From contig NZ_JAAMQI010000011.1 in assembly GCF_013523165.1 (NCBI RefSeq), positions 1 to 64,000 of the forward strand: DNA of 64,000 nt, written 5' to 3'. The DNA is from Pseudomonas entomophila (GTDB lineage Bacteria; Pseudomonadota; Gammaproteobacteria; Pseudomonadales; Pseudomonadaceae). The position numbers and the translations under genes are program-made. Positions 51,558 through 61,651 of this stretch are shown piece after piece (positions within the stretch are counted from its first letter, which is position 1; every line of letters begins with the position of its first letter). The notes under the pieces were generated by a model, which was given only the letters and a program-made list of their open reading frames with translations, was not told where the DNA came from and searched no databases.

Positions 51558-53173
51558 CGCCTTCCACCTTGATCGACGTGCGCGACCTGAGCATCCGCTA
51601 CGCCACCGCCGGGCAGCCTACCCAGGCCGTGCGCTCGCTGTCGTTCAGCATGGCCCAGGGCGAGACCCTGGCCATCGTCGGGGCGTCCGGCTCGGGCAAG
51701 TCGACCCTGGCCCACGCGCTGCTCGGGTTGCTGCCGGACACCGCTCGCATCGACCATGGCCAGCTGTGGGTCGATGGCATCGACCTGGCGAGCGCCCCCG
51801 AGCGGATTCGCCGCCAGGTGCGTGGACGCACGGTCGGCCTGGTCCCACAGGACCCGATGGTCAGCCTCAACCCCACATTGCGCGTCGGTCAGCAGGTCGC
51901 CGAGGCCCTGGTGCTGGCCCGTGGCGGACGCTTCGCAGGGCTGGACACCGAGGTGCAGGGGTTGCTGGCCCAGGTCGGTCTCGACGACCCGGCGCTGCGC
52001 GCCCGCCAGTACCCTCATGCCTTGTCCGGGGGCATGCGCCAGCGTGTGCTGATCGCCATCGCCCTGGCCGGCGAGCCGCGGCTGATTATCGCCGACGAGC
52101 CTACCAGTGCGCTGGACGTGACCGTGCAACGGCGCATCCTCGACCACCTGCAAGGGCTGGTGGCCGAGCGTGGCCTTTCGCTGCTCATTATCACCCACGA
52201 CCTGGGCATGGCCTGCGATCGCGCCGACCGCCTGCTGGTGATGAAGCAAGGGCAGTGTGTCGAGCAGGCCACGCCCCGGCAGATCCTGTGGGGCATGCGG
52301 CAACCCTACACGCAGGACCTGCTCACCGCCGCCCCCGCCTTCGTGCCGCGACGCCGGCCGGGCGCCATGACAGACCAGGCACCGCTGCTGCGCCTGCAGG
52401 GGGTCGGCAAGCGTTTCGTCGTGCCTGGGCGCGCCGAGCCTTTCACGGCCTTACAGGGCCTGAGCTTCGACGTGCAGGCCGGGCAGACCGTGGCCCTGGT
52501 CGGTGAGTCGGGCTCGGGCAAAAGCACCGCGCTGCGCCTTGCCCTGGGGCTGGAGACCCCCAGCCAGGGGCAGGTGACGTTCGCCGGCGTCGATGTCGGC
52601 GCCAGCAGCTGGCGGCAGTTCCGGCCCTTGCGCCGGCGCATCCAGCTGGTCCAGCAGAACCCGTTCGCCGCCCTCGACCCGCGCTTCACCGTGTTCGACA
52701 GCATCGTCGAGCCGCTGGTGTCGTTCGGCCTGCTCAAGGGCCAGGCCCTGGCACGCAGGGCCCAGGAACTGATCGCCCAGGTGCACCTGCCGGTGCAGTT
52801 TCTCGACCGGCTGCCCAGCGAACTGTCCGGTGGCCAGCGCCAGCGCGTGGCGATCGCGCGTGCGCTGGCGCTGGAGCCCGACGTGCTGCTGCTCGACGAG
52901 CCGGTCAGCGCGCTGGACGTGTCGGTCCAGGCGCAGATCCCCGCCCTGCTGGAGACCCTGCAGCACCGGTTGGGCATGGCCTACGTGCTGGTGTCCCACG
53001 ACCTGGCGGTGGTGGCGAGCATGGCCGACCACGTGGTGGTGCTGCGCCGTGGGCAGGTCGTCGAGCAGGGGCCGGCGCTGCAGGTGCTCAGCCAGCCGAC
53101 CAGCGCCTACACCCGTGAGCTGATCGCGGCGATACCAGGGCATTCACGGCGCGTGCTGCCCGTGGCGATTTGA
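51554..53173 (+). CDS. dual ABC ATPase (DppD-DppF fusion)
   Basis: A 539-residue protein with two complete ABC ATPase halves. The first has Walker A 'GASGSGKST' (residues 43-51), signature 'LSGGMRQRV' and '[12 protein letters not shown]'. The second, from about residue 275, has 'GESGSGKST', '[13 protein letters not shown]', and '[12 protein letters not shown]'. In many systems these are separate DppD and DppF proteins. It energises the permease pair encoded just upstream. The last 20 residues show no extra domain. Confidence 0.95.
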   Translation: MTPSTLIDVRDLSIRYATAGQPTQAVRSLSFSMAQGETLAIVGASGSGKSTLAHALLGLLPDTARIDHGQLWVDGIDLASAPERIRRQVRGRTVGLVPQDPMVSLNPTLRVGQQVAEALVLARGGRFAGLDTEVQGLLAQVGLDDPALRARQYPHALSGGMRQRVLIAIALAGEPRLIIADEPTSALDVTVQRRILDHLQGLVAERGLSLLIITHDLGMACDRADRLLVMKQGQCVEQATPRQILWGMRQPYTQDLLTAAPAFVPRRRPGAMTDQAPLLRLQGVGKRFVVPGRAEPFTALQGLSFDVQAGQTVALVGESGSGKSTALRLALGLETPSQGQVTFAGVDVGASSWRQFRPLRRRIQLVQQNPFAALDPRFTVFDSIVEPLVSFGLLKGQALARRAQELIAQVHLPVQFLDRLPSELSGGQRQRVAIARALALEPDVLLLDEPVSALDVSVQAQIPALLETLQHRLGMAYVLVSHDLAVVASMADHVVVLRRGQVVEQGPALQVLSQPTSAYTRELIAAIPGHSRRVLPVAI

Positions 53174-53236
53174 CGACAGACGCGTGGCCCTTACGGACGC
53201 GCACACCCACAAGGTCATCATCAGGAGAGACCGAGC

Positions 53237-54571
53237 ATGAGTAAACGACAGATCCACCTGGGTGCGATGATCCATGGCGTCGGCCATGGCTGGGGCGAGT
53301 GGCGGCACCCAGACGCGCTGGCCGATGCCAGCGTGAACTTCGGCTTCTACAAGCAGCAGGCGCTGTTGGCCGAAAGCGCCAGGTTCGACTTCGCCTTCAT
53401 CGCCGACAGCCTGCACATCCACGCACGCTCCAGCCCGCACTACCTGAATCGCTTCGAGCCATTGACGATCCTCTCCGCCCTGGCGGCGGTCACCACCCAC
53501 ATCGGCCTGGTGGCGACGGTCACGGTCAGCTACAGCGAGCCGTTCCAGGTCGCCCGCCAGTTCGCGTCGCTGGACCTGATCAGCGGCGGCCGCGCTGGCT
53601 GGAACGTGGTCACCTCCTGGCTTTCGGGCACCGCCGACAACTTTGGCAAGGCCGAGCACCCGCCCCATGCCGTGCGCTATCGCATTGCCCGCGAGCATGT
53701 GCGGGTGGTCCAGGGCCTGTGGGACTCGTGGGAAGACGACGCCTTCACGCGCGACAAGCGCACCGGCGAGTTCTTCGACCCGGCCAAGCTGCACACCCTG
53801 GGCCACCAGGGCGAGTTCTTCAAGGTCAAGGGCCCGCTGAACATCCAGCGTTCGCCCCAGGGCCAGCCGCTGATCTTCCAGGCCGGCGTGTCGGAGGACG
53901 GGCGCACCTTCGCTGCCCAGACTGCCGATGCCATCTTCGTCAACCCGGAGTCGTTCAGCGATGCCCGCGCCTACTATCGCGACTTGAAACAGCGCGCCGC
54001 CGCCCATGGGCGCGACCCTGACCAGCTGTTCATCCTGCCGGGCATCCGCCCCATCGTCGGTCGCGACGAGGCAGAGGTCGAGCGCCGCTACCAGCAGGCG
54101 GTCGAACTGGTGAGCATCGAGGATGCCCTGGTCGCCCTGGGGAGGCCGTTCAACGACTACGACTTCAGCCAGCACGACCTGGACGCGCCGTTCCCCGACC
54201 TGGGCACGCTTGGCGACAACAGCCACAAGGGGACCTCCGACCAGCTCAAGCAGCTGGCCCGCGACGAAGGCCTGAGCCTGCGCGAGCTGGCGCTGCGTTT
54301 CTCGCGCCCACGCCGGGACTTCACCGGCACGCCCGAGCAGGTCGCCGACGCCTTGCAGGACTGGTTCGAGAACGAAGCCGCCGATGGCTTCATCGTCAAC
54401 TCGCTGTTGCCTGACGGGTTGCAGTCCTTCACCGAATGGGTCGTGCCCCTGTTGCAGGCGCGCGGCCTGATGCGCAGCCAATACCCTGGCCGTACCTTGC
54501 GCGACAGCTTCGGCCTGAGCGTGCCGACCAACCGCAACACGCTGCTACGCGAGCAGGCGGTGGTGGCCTGA
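53237..54571 (+). CDS. LLM-class flavin-dependent monooxygenase
   Basis: A 444-residue luciferase-like monooxygenase of the NtaA/SnaA/DszA group: '[23 protein letters not shown]', '[54 protein letters not shown]' (FMN-binding and family core) and '[24 protein letters not shown]'. It uses reduced FMN from a partner reductase, not seen in this window, to oxidise a substrate such as a sulfonate, sulfone or aminocarboxylate. It ends the transporter operon, so the imported compound is probably its substrate. Confidence 0.92.
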   Translation: MSKRQIHLGAMIHGVGHGWGEWRHPDALADASVNFGFYKQQALLAESARFDFAFIADSLHIHARSSPHYLNRFEPLTILSALAAVTTHIGLVATVTVSYSEPFQVARQFASLDLISGGRAGWNVVTSWLSGTADNFGKAEHPPHAVRYRIAREHVRVVQGLWDSWEDDAFTRDKRTGEFFDPAKLHTLGHQGEFFKVKGPLNIQRSPQGQPLIFQAGVSEDGRTFAAQTADAIFVNPESFSDARAYYRDLKQRAAAHGRDPDQLFILPGIRPIVGRDEAEVERRYQQAVELVSIEDALVALGRPFNDYDFSQHDLDAPFPDLGTLGDNSHKGTSDQLKQLARDEGLSLRELALRFSRPRRDFTGTPEQVADALQDWFENEAADGFIVNSLLPDGLQSFTEWVVPLLQARGLMRSQYPGRTLRDSFGLSVPTNRNTLLREQAVVA

Positions 54572-54636
54572 GGTCATTCGGGTCGAGCGCCCGTACCGGC
54601 GCCATCGCGCGAGCAGGCTGCCTGCAGAGGGCCGCT

Positions 54637-55140
54637 CGGCAGGCAGTTGCTTGGAATGAAGACCAGCGACAAGGCCCGACCAGGCAGCGCCTGCATCGCG
54701 GGCAAGCCCGCTCCCACAGCGGCCAGTCAGTGCGCTGATGTCAGGCAGTTGATTGGAATGAGGGCCCGTGGGAGCGGGCTTGCCCGCGATGGGCTGCAAG
54801 GCAGCCCTTGAACGACCATCCAGCCCGACAGGCGGACAGTGAAGGCAGTGATGCCCAGGCAGCCAGTCAGTGCACTGATGTCAGGCAGTTGATTGGAATG
54901 AGGGCCCGTGGGAACGGGCTTGCCCGCGATGGGCTGCAAGGTAGCCCCTGAACGACCATCCAGCCCGATAGGCGGACAGTGAAGGCAGTGATGCCCAGGC
55001 AGCCAGTCAGTGCGCTGATGTCAGGCAGTTGATTGGAATGAGCGCCAGTGGGAGCGGGCTTGCCCGCGATGGGCTGCAAGGTAGCCTCTGAACGACCATC
55101 CAGCCCGATAGGCGGACAGTGAAGGCAGTGATGCCCAGGC
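54637..55140. repeat. three 140-bp tandem repeats with REP cores
   Basis: Three near-identical units start at 54721, 54861 and 55001 (each opening with GCCAGTCAGTG) and end at 55140; the period is exactly 140 bases. Each holds one REP core (around 54768, 54908, 55048). A diverged part of the unit (GGCAGGCAGTTGCTTGGAATGA) occurs before them at 54637-54660, with a REP core at 54692-54720 in opposite orientation. Open frames in this region repeat with the units and are not genes. No promoter could be picked out. Confidence 0.95.
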
Positions 55141-55241
55141 AGGACGGTAACGCCTGGGCGCAATCGACGTTGTTTCGACGTTTCCATCACATGGCCTGCC
55201 CGGCCAGGTGCCTATCCGCGCATGTACGTTTCGAGGACATG

Positions 55242-57722
55242 ATGTCTAGACCCCCTTGCATCGCCCTGCCCCTGGTCTGCCTGCTGGCCCCTGGGACCCA
55301 CGCGACCACCTTGCCTGAAGCACCCCGCCTGGAGACGGTCACGGTGACGTCCACCGCCACCGGCTCGCGGGCGAATCAGCGCACGGTGGTCGACAGCCCC
55401 ACGCCGATCGATGTGATCAGCAACGAGCAACTGCTGCGCACCGGCCGTGCCGAGTTGTCCGAGGCCATCGCCAAGCTGCTGCCGTCGTTCAACTTCGGCA
55501 CCAACATCGCCGGTTTCCAGTCCGGCGTACGACCGCTGAGCAACCGCAGCCTGGGGCCGGCCTACACCCTGGTCCTGGTCAACGGCAAGCGCCGACACAA
55601 CAGCGCCCTGCCGGCCAGCGGCTCCACCGACAACAGCGGCGCCAACGCGGTCGACATCGACATGATCCCGGTCAGCGCCGTATCGCACATCGAGGTGCTC
55701 AAGGACAGTGCCGCCGCCCAATACGGTGCCGACGCCGTGGCTGGCGTGATCAACGTCATCCTCAAGAACGCCGACGGCGGCGGTCATTACGACAGCAGCT
55801 ACGGCCAGCTCTACAGCGGCCAGGGCGCGACCCTGAAGCTGGCCGGCGACCAGGGCTTCGCGCTGGGTGACGGCGGCTTCCTGCACCTGTCGGGCGAAGC
55901 ACGCAAACGCGGAACCGCCCACTGGATCGACAAGGCCGACCCCGGCTATCGCGCCTACTTCGAAGACGATCGCCAGGCCGCCTGGGACCACCGTGCGGTC
56001 AAGAACGGCGACCCGGACCTGCGGGCCTTCAACCTGGGCTACAACGCCGAGCTGCCGCTGAGCGGCGACCTGCGCCTGTACTCGTTCGCCACCTACGCCG
56101 AACGAAAGCTGGAGGCCTACAACAACTACCGCCTGCCCAACAGCAATGCCTCCATCCCCGAACTGTTCCCCGACGGCTATTTCCCGCTCAACAACCTCAA
56201 GGACACCGACTATCAATGGCTGCTCGGCGCCCGGGGAGTGGCCGATCGCTGGGCGTGGGACCTGTCCACCAGCTATGGGCGCAACAAGAACCAGCAGTCC
56301 AGCGACCTGACCCTCAACCCGACCTACGGGCCAGCCTCACCGACTTCGTTCGATGACCTGGCCACCTTGCAGTTCGACCAGTGGGTGAACAACCTGGACA
56401 TCCGCCGCAGCTTCGATGGCCTGTTCGGCCTGGCGGTGCCGACCCAGGTCTCGGCTGGCCTGGAACATCGCTGGGAGCATTTGCGCACCTTTGCCGGCGA
56501 CCCCATCGCCTATGGCATCGGCCCTTACACCTACCCGGCGACACTCGCCGACGGCCGCCCCAACCCTCTGTATGCCTTGGCCAACGGCCAGACCGCGGTG
56601 GGCGCCCAGGCGGCGCTGACGATCCGCCCTGAAGACGAGGCCGACGTGCAGCGCAACGTCTACGCCGCCTACGTCGGACTGGGCCTGGACCTCACGCCGC
56701 GCTGGTACCTGGGCGGCGGCGCACGGCTGGAGCATTACGCCGATGACACCGGGCGTGCTGCCAGCTTCAAGCTCAATTCCCGCTACGGCCTGACCGACAG
56801 CATCGCGGTGCGCGGCACGCTGGGCAGTGGCCTGCGCGCACCCTCGCTGACCCAGACCGGCTATACCGTCAGCGACAACCGGACCGCGCTGGATGCCAAT
56901 GGCAACGTGGTGCCGGCCCTGCGCCGTACCGTGGCCCCCGGCAGCGCTGCCGCGCAGGCCTTCGGCGGCGGCACCCTGGACCCGGAAACCTCGCGCAATG
57001 CCGGCCTTGGTCTGACCTGGCAGCCTGCCCGGCGCACCCAGGTGACCCTCGATGCCTACATGATCGACATCGATGACCGTATCCTGCTGACCGAAAACCT
57101 CTATGACCGGCGTGGCGGCAGTGGCGCGGTAGGCGATGTGCTCGCCTCGCTGGGGCTGGCCCGCACCACCTGGATCAACTACTACACCAATGCCTTCGAC
57201 ACCCGTACCCGCGGGATCGACCTGGTAGGCGACCATACCCAGGCCTTTGGCGCCTTCGGGGAGGTGCGCTGGACGCTGGGCTTCAACTGGAACAAGACCA
57301 CGGTGCGCGGCACGCGCAGCACGCCCCAGGGCTTGGCCGAGGCCGGCCTGCAGGTGGTGGGCCATAGCCGCGAGGGGGATCTGGTCGCGGCCCTGCCCGA
57401 GACCAAGTGGGTGCTGGGTGGCCAATGGATGCTCGGCAACTTCACCGGCACCTTGCAGACCACCCGTTACGGCAGCGTCGAGACCTGGCAGCAGAACCCT
57501 GCACAAGACCGTCGTTTCGGCGCCAAGTGGATCACCGACCTGGACCTGTCCTACCTGCTGCTCGACAGCCTCACGCTGAGCCTGGGGGGCACCAACCTCT
57601 TCGACGTGCGCCCGGACAAGCACGGCGTGCCCAACCCCAATGGCAACCAGGCAGCGTATGGCAACGCGCCGTTTCATCCGGGGGGTGGGTATTGGTACAC
57701 GAAGCTGGCGTACGACTTCTGA
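55242..57722 (+). CDS. TonB-dependent outer-membrane receptor
   Basis: An 826-residue receptor: a signal peptide (CIALPLVCLLAPGTHA), a TonB-box-like 'LETVTVT', plug domain ('TPIDVISNEQLLRTGRAELSEAIAKLLPSFNF', 'VDIDMIPVSAVSHIEVLKDSAAAQYGADAVAGVINVILK') and a beta-barrel ending in 'GGGYWYTKLAYDF' with a terminal Phe. The ligand is unknown; in this locus it may bring a sulfur compound across the outer membrane. Starts at 55239 and 55242 are adjacent; the frame continues upstream into the tandem repeat and is not used. Confidence 0.93.
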   Translation: MSRPPCIALPLVCLLAPGTHATTLPEAPRLETVTVTSTATGSRANQRTVVDSPTPIDVISNEQLLRTGRAELSEAIAKLLPSFNFGTNIAGFQSGVRPLSNRSLGPAYTLVLVNGKRRHNSALPASGSTDNSGANAVDIDMIPVSAVSHIEVLKDSAAAQYGADAVAGVINVILKNADGGGHYDSSYGQLYSGQGATLKLAGDQGFALGDGGFLHLSGEARKRGTAHWIDKADPGYRAYFEDDRQAAWDHRAVKNGDPDLRAFNLGYNAELPLSGDLRLYSFATYAERKLEAYNNYRLPNSNASIPELFPDGYFPLNNLKDTDYQWLLGARGVADRWAWDLSTSYGRNKNQQSSDLTLNPTYGPASPTSFDDLATLQFDQWVNNLDIRRSFDGLFGLAVPTQVSAGLEHRWEHLRTFAGDPIAYGIGPYTYPATLADGRPNPLYALANGQTAVGAQAALTIRPEDEADVQRNVYAAYVGLGLDLTPRWYLGGGARLEHYADDTGRAASFKLNSRYGLTDSIAVRGTLGSGLRAPSLTQTGYTVSDNRTALDANGNVVPALRRTVAPGSAAAQAFGGGTLDPETSRNAGLGLTWQPARRTQVTLDAYMIDIDDRILLTENLYDRRGGSGAVGDVLASLGLARTTWINYYTNAFDTRTRGIDLVGDHTQAFGAFGEVRWTLGFNWNKTTVRGTRSTPQGLAEAGLQVVGHSREGDLVAALPETKWVLGGQWMLGNFTGTLQTTRYGSVETWQQNPAQDRRFGAKWITDLDLSYLLLDSLTLSLGGTNLFDVRPDKHGVPNPNGNQAAYGNAPFHPGGGYWYTKLAYDF

Positions 57723-57817
57723 GCAGGCAAGCCTTCTGGTTGGCCATGGGCGGCCTTGCAGCATCGAGATCAGGGTTGCCAGGCCATCGGTCGACCTGCT
57801 GGCGATGCCGTGCGGCT

Positions 57818-57846
57818 GCCAGCGTCATCGCGGGCAAGCCCACAAA
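57818..57846. repeat. single REP core
   Basis: TCATCGCGGGCAAGCCCACA is a single REP core of the GCGGGCTTGCCCGC family in the gap after the TonB-receptor gene. It has no partner within 60 bases. Confidence 0.75.
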
Positions 57847-57924
57847 TGCGGGGGTGCATGCGGAGCCGATGTGAGGGGTTTCCTGGGGGGTGGGAAGTGT
57901 GCCTGGAGGGGTTGAGTGGCTGAT

Positions 57925-58060
57925 TTTACGGCCCCTGCGGGGCCGATCGCGGCGCTGGGGCCGCTCCTACAGGAGGACCGCAGCGCTGATTTGCCAGGAC
58001 GCCGGCGTTCTCGTGTGGGAGCGGCCCCTGTGCCGCGATCGGCCCCGCAGGGGCCGTAAA
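57925..58060. repeat. REPIN with 29-bp perfect inverted arms
   Basis: The arms 57925-57953 and 58032-58060 are perfect reverse complements (29 bases, starting TTTACGGCCCCTGCGGGGCC). Between them are two further GC-rich half-sites (GGGGCCGCTCC, GGGAGCGGCCCC). The element lies between the convergent TonB-receptor and ku genes. The gap 57723-58176 holds nothing else that I recognise. Confidence 0.9.
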
Positions 58061-58176
58061 GCCAGCGATTTGGTTGCGACAGTTGAACCGAACAGGTTCA
58101 GCGACACGATGCCGCCTGACAGTTGCGCCCACAAGGGGCCAGTCAATCGGCCCACCCTCGCGCCCCCTGCCGACCC

Positions 58177-59103
58177 TCACGATGCCTTGCGCGGGCTGCG
58201 TGTGCGCTTGGCCGGTGCTTTTTCCTTCTGTGCAGACGCCTTGCCGGCAGCGGACTTTCTGGGCGTCGTCTTCTTCGGTTCGGCCTTCTTTGCGGTCGTC
58301 TTGGCACCGCCCCGCTTGCCACCCAGGCTGCGCTTGAGCAACTCGGTCAGGTCGATGATGTCGGCGCTCTTCTGGCCGTCTTCATCCGTCTCGCGTGCGA
58401 CGACGCTGATCGAGCCTTTGCTGGCCTTCTCTTCCACCAGCTCCATGATGGTCTCGCGAAACGCGTCATGGTACGTCTCCGGCTGCCAGTGCCCGCTCAT
58501 GTCGTTGACCAGTCGCTTGGCCATGTCCAGCTCGCGCTTGTCGAGCGTGGCTTGGGTCACGCTCTTGTCCAGCTCCAGCGCGTCCAGGCCACGCACCTCG
58601 TTGGGCCAGCGCAGCGTGATCAGCACCAGGGCGCCTTCCAGCGGCCGCAGCAGGGCCAGGTGCTGGCGGGTATGCAGCACCACCGTCGCCAGCGCCACCT
58701 TGCCACTGCCAGCCAAGGTCTCGCGCAGCAGGGCATAGACCTTGCCGCCGCGCTTGTCGGGGCTCAGGTAATAGGGCGTGTCGAAGTGCTGCAGCGGGAT
58801 CTCGCTGGCGTCGACGAACGAGAAGATGTCGATCGTCTGGGTCGCTTCGGGGCGTGCGTCGTGGATTTCTTCCTCGCTGATCACCACGTAGCGGCCTTTC
58901 TCGTGCTCGACGCCCTTGACGATGTGCTCGCTGTCGATCTCCTTGCCGGTGACCTTGTTGATCCGTTTGTAGCCGACCGGCTCCATGCTGCGCTTGTCGA
59001 GCCAATCGAAATCGATCCGCTCGCTGGTCACTGCCGTGTTCAGGGAAACCGGGATGTGCACCAGGCCGAAGCTGATGGCGCCTTTCCAGATGGCTCGAGG
59101 CAT
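58177..59103 (-). CDS. ku: Ku protein for non-homologous end joining
   Basis: A 308-residue bacterial Ku: 'MPRAIWKGAISFGLVHIPVSL', 'YKRINKVTGKEI', 'FDTPYYLSPDKRGGKVYALLRETLAGSGKVALATVVLHTRQHLALLRP' and 'MSGHWQPETYHD'. The last 45 residues are Lys/Ala-rich, a basic tail that aids DNA binding. Ku forms a homodimer on DNA ends and recruits LigD. No ligD is in the window. The start at 59103 follows AGGAG. The gene stands with stress-type genes, which fits stationary-phase expression. Confidence 0.95.
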   Translation of the reverse strand: MPRAIWKGAISFGLVHIPVSLNTAVTSERIDFDWLDKRSMEPVGYKRINKVTGKEIDSEHIVKGVEHEKGRYVVISEEEIHDARPEATQTIDIFSFVDASEIPLQHFDTPYYLSPDKRGGKVYALLRETLAGSGKVALATVVLHTRQHLALLRPLEGALVLITLRWPNEVRGLDALELDKSVTQATLDKRELDMAKRLVNDMSGHWQPETYHDAFRETIMELVEEKASKGSISVVARETDEDGQKSADIIDLTELLKRSLGGKRGGAKTTAKKAEPKKTTPRKSAAGKASAQKEKAPAKRTRSPRKAS

Positions 59104-59225
59104 CGTGATGCTCCTGATGAAAGTCCATTCATGGCACGAACGAAAACGAGCGCCGTAGCGCTCGTCTTCAGTCTAGCGTCAGCCCGGCACCTCGTCGGTC
59201 GAACCGCACGGCCGGGCGTCATGCC

Positions 59226-60131
59226 TCATGGCAGCGGATCGCCACCGGTGACGCCGAAGATCTCGCCGGTGATGTAGCTCGACTCCTGGGTCGCCAGCAG
59301 CACGTACAGCGGCGCGCACTCGGCAGGCTGACCTGGACGCTTCATCGGCACCTGGCTGCCAAACTGCGGGATCTTCTCCTGCGGCTGGCCACCGCTGGGC
59401 TGCAGCACGGTCCAGACCGGGCCGGGGGCCACGGCATTGACCCGAATGCCCTTCTCGATGACCTGGCCGGCCAGCGCCTTGGTGAAGGCCACGATCGCCG
59501 CCTTGGTACTGGCGTAGTCGAGCAGGGTCGCCGATGGCTGGTACGACTGGATCGACGCGGTATTGATGATGGTCGCGCCTGCGGGCATCAGCGGTACGGC
59601 CTCCTGGCACAGCCAGAACAGCGAGTACACGTTGGTCTTCATGGTGTGGTCGAACTGCTCGGACGTGATCTCGCTGATGTCCTTGCGGGCCTCCTGCTTG
59701 CCGGCCACGTTGACCAGCACGTCCAGGCCGCCTAGGGCTTCGTGGGCCTTGCGTGCCAGGCTGCGGGTGAAGGCTTCGTCCTTCAGGTCGCCCGGCAGCG
59801 CAACGGCCTTGCGGCCAGCGGCTTCGATCAGCTTCACCACTTCCTGGGCATCGGGCTCTTCCTCGGGCAGGTAGTTGAGCACGATGTCGGCGCCTTCACG
59901 GGCGAAGGCGATGGCCGTGGCGCGACCGATGCCGGAGTCGGCACCGGTGATCAGCGCCTTGCGCCCGACCATGCGGCCAAGGCCCTTGTAGCTTTCTTCA
60001 CCACAGTCCGGCTTGGGGGTCATGTCCTTGTCCAGCCCAGGCGGGCTTTGCGGCTGGTCCGGGAAAGGCGGTTGCGGGTACTGGGTCAGGGGGTTCTGCA
60101 TGCTGAACTGATCACGTGGGGTGTTGGGCAT
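59226..60131 (-). CDS. SDR-family oxidoreductase (YghA-like)
   Basis: A 301-residue SDR with the N-terminal extension '[31 protein letters not shown]' typical of the YghA group. The glycine motif is '[12 protein letters not shown]', followed by 'NVAGKQ', the serine in 'INTASIQSY' and 'YASTKAA' for Y-x3-K. The substrate is not known; such proteins are common among general stress genes. The start at 60131 has an excellent ribosome-binding site (TAGGAGGT). Confidence 0.92.
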   Translation of the reverse strand: MPNTPRDQFSMQNPLTQYPQPPFPDQPQSPPGLDKDMTPKPDCGEESYKGLGRMVGRKALITGADSGIGRATAIAFAREGADIVLNYLPEEEPDAQEVVKLIEAAGRKAVALPGDLKDEAFTRSLARKAHEALGGLDVLVNVAGKQEARKDISEITSEQFDHTMKTNVYSLFWLCQEAVPLMPAGATIINTASIQSYQPSATLLDYASTKAAIVAFTKALAGQVIEKGIRVNAVAPGPVWTVLQPSGGQPQEKIPQFGSQVPMKRPGQPAECAPLYVLLATQESSYITGEIFGVTGGDPLP

Positions 60132-60308
60132 GGGACGTACCTCCTAAGAAAAATGCCGTGCGCCATTTCGCGCGCTCATGGAATACGAGACCTGGACCCC
60201 GGCGAGGGTTTGCCGTGATGCGAGCATGGCCCGATGAACGGTCATGAGGTGCTGAATGGTTTGAGCTATGCCCGTTCGCAGCGCATGCCTGCTCTCTGTC
60301 TGGCAGAC

Positions 60309-60342
60309 GAAAAAAGGGGCGGCTCCAGGCCACCCCTCTTCA
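60309..60342 (-). terminator. intrinsic terminator of the PLDc_N gene
   Basis: Read on the minus strand, GGGGTGGC-CTGGA-GCCGCCCC forms an eight-pair stem with one wobble pair, followed by TTTTTT. It lies about 30 bases after the stop of the minus-strand gene at 60370-60603. Confidence 0.8.
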
Positions 60343-60369
60343 CGTGCAGGCATCGTTGCGGCAGAACGC

Positions 60370-60603
60370 TCAGCCCTTGCTGTGTTCGTCCGACGTCGGG
60401 CCGGTGCCGCGCTTGATGCCGCGAGGCCCCATCAACGCCCAGATCACCAGCCCGAGCACGGGCAGCACAATGACCAGCACGGCCCACATCAGCTTGGTCC
60501 CCGAAGGCTTCTCGCTGCGAAACACACTGGCGATGACCCAGATGTCCATCAGCACGATCAAGATCGTCACGATGGTCCAGAAGTAACTCGGCATGTCGCC
60601 CAT
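60370..60603 (-). CDS. PLDc_N-domain small membrane protein
   Basis: A 77-residue protein with two membrane helices (FWTIVTILIVLMDIWVIASVF and LMWAVLVIVLPVLGLVIWALMG). The 'KLMWAVLVIVLPVLGLVIWALMGPRG' stretch is the phospholipase_D-nuclease N-terminal domain pattern found alone in many small proteins. It lacks any HKD motif. The polar tail ends HSKG. AAAGGAG lies upstream of the ATG. Function unknown, probably envelope stress. Confidence 0.82.
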   Translation of the reverse strand: MGDMPSYFWTIVTILIVLMDIWVIASVFRSEKPSGTKLMWAVLVIVLPVLGLVIWALMGPRGIKRGTGPTSDEHSKG

Positions 60604-60679
60604 GGTCTTTCTCCTTTCAAGCGTGGATCAGTGATCCTTCCGGTTGCCCCCGACACGCATCGAGGGCAGGTCTTGTTCT

Positions 60680-61651
60680 TCAGTGCACGCGCGTGACGGT
60701 CAGGCTGACGGCTGCGATGCGCTCGACGGCTTCATACCCTGGTTCATCGAGCTGCTCGCCGAACACGTCCGGGTCGATTTCTTCGTAGGTCCAGCTCCAG
60801 CCCGGACCGGCCAGTCGCAGGCGCACGGCCTCGAGGAAGCCATCGCGGCCTTCGACGATCGCGATGCCCGAATACAGCAGCAGGCTGCCGCCCACGCTCA
60901 AGCGCTCACAAGCCTGCTCCAGGATGCGCAGGGACAGGTCACTGCCCAAGTTGCCGCCGCCATGGCGATAAGTGCGCTCCTGCCCGTCCACCATGTAGGG
61001 CGGGTTGGCCACGATCAGGTCGAAGGTGCCCGACGTGTCAGCCAGAATGTCGCTGCGCTGCGCCGTCAGGTTCGTCACGCCTGCGGCAGCCGCGTTGACC
61101 TGGGTGTAACGCAGCGCCAGCGGGTTGATGTCGACGCCCATGACCTCGGCCCGAGGCACGGCCTTGGCGATCAGCAGCCCGCCGATGCCGCTGCCGCAGC
61201 CGATGTCCACGGCCCGCTGGATACGGTGGGCGTGGGTCTGCAGGTGCGCCTGGATGACGCGCGCGAAACGGTAGCTGTCGGGGCCGAAGAACACCGCATC
61301 GGTGCGGTCGGTCGGGTAGCCGGAATGCACCAGCAACAGGTCGTCCAGGGTCGACCAGCGGACCTGGCTACGAAACGCCTTGCCCTGCTCGTCCAGGACC
61401 TGCGCGGCCGACATCAGCTGCAGGCGGTCATCGTCGAGCAGTGCGAGGGAAAAGGGACGGTTCCAGCCGAACACATCGCGCAGCGTGAACGCTTGCTGGG
61501 CAGTTGCCCGTGCATTGTTGCGCTGGTGGGTGACCGGCGTGACGCTGGTGAAGCGGTAGCGCTCCTGTTTCAGCCAATGCGCCAGCTCCAGCAGGGCCGC
61601 GTCGGCCTGAATCAGGTCGTGATCGTGAATCGGGGTGTCGGACAACACCAT
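60680..61651 (-). CDS. class I SAM-dependent methyltransferase with NPPY motif
   Basis: A 323-residue methyltransferase. Motif I is 'AVDIGCGSGIGGLLIA', the acidic residue follows in 'VMGVDINPLAL', and 'IVANPPYMV' is the N-P-P-Y motif used by enzymes that methylate a planar amide or exocyclic amino group (HemK/PrmB/RsmC-like). An N-terminal region of about 130 residues precedes the catalytic domain. The substrate is unknown. The ATG shares one base with the stop of the preceding gene (TGATG), so it is coupled to the diiron protein. Confidence 0.88.
   Translation of the reverse strand: MVLSDTPIHDHDLIQADAALLELAHWLKQERYRFTSVTPVTHQRNNARATAQQAFTLRDVFGWNRPFSLALLDDDRLQLMSAAQVLDEQGKAFRSQVRWSTLDDLLLVHSGYPTDRTDAVFFGPDSYRFARVIQAHLQTHAHRIQRAVDIGCGSGIGGLLIAKAVPRAEVMGVDINPLALRYTQVNAAAAGVTNLTAQRSDILADTSGTFDLIVANPPYMVDGQERTYRHGGGNLGSDLSLRILEQACERLSVGGSLLLYSGIAIVEGRDGFLEAVRLRLAGPGWSWTYEEIDPDVFGEQLDEPGYEAVERIAAVSLTVTRVH

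Noticed and set aside
54721..55140. CRISPR array
   Set aside because: The 140-base units are near-identical throughout, with no short repeat/unique spacer pattern and no cas genes.
54545..55190. Minus-strand frames with repeated peptides (…QPIAGKPAPTG…) in the tandem-repeat region
   Set aside because: They only reflect REP cores read through in a 140-base repeat; there is no ribosome-binding site and no conserved protein.
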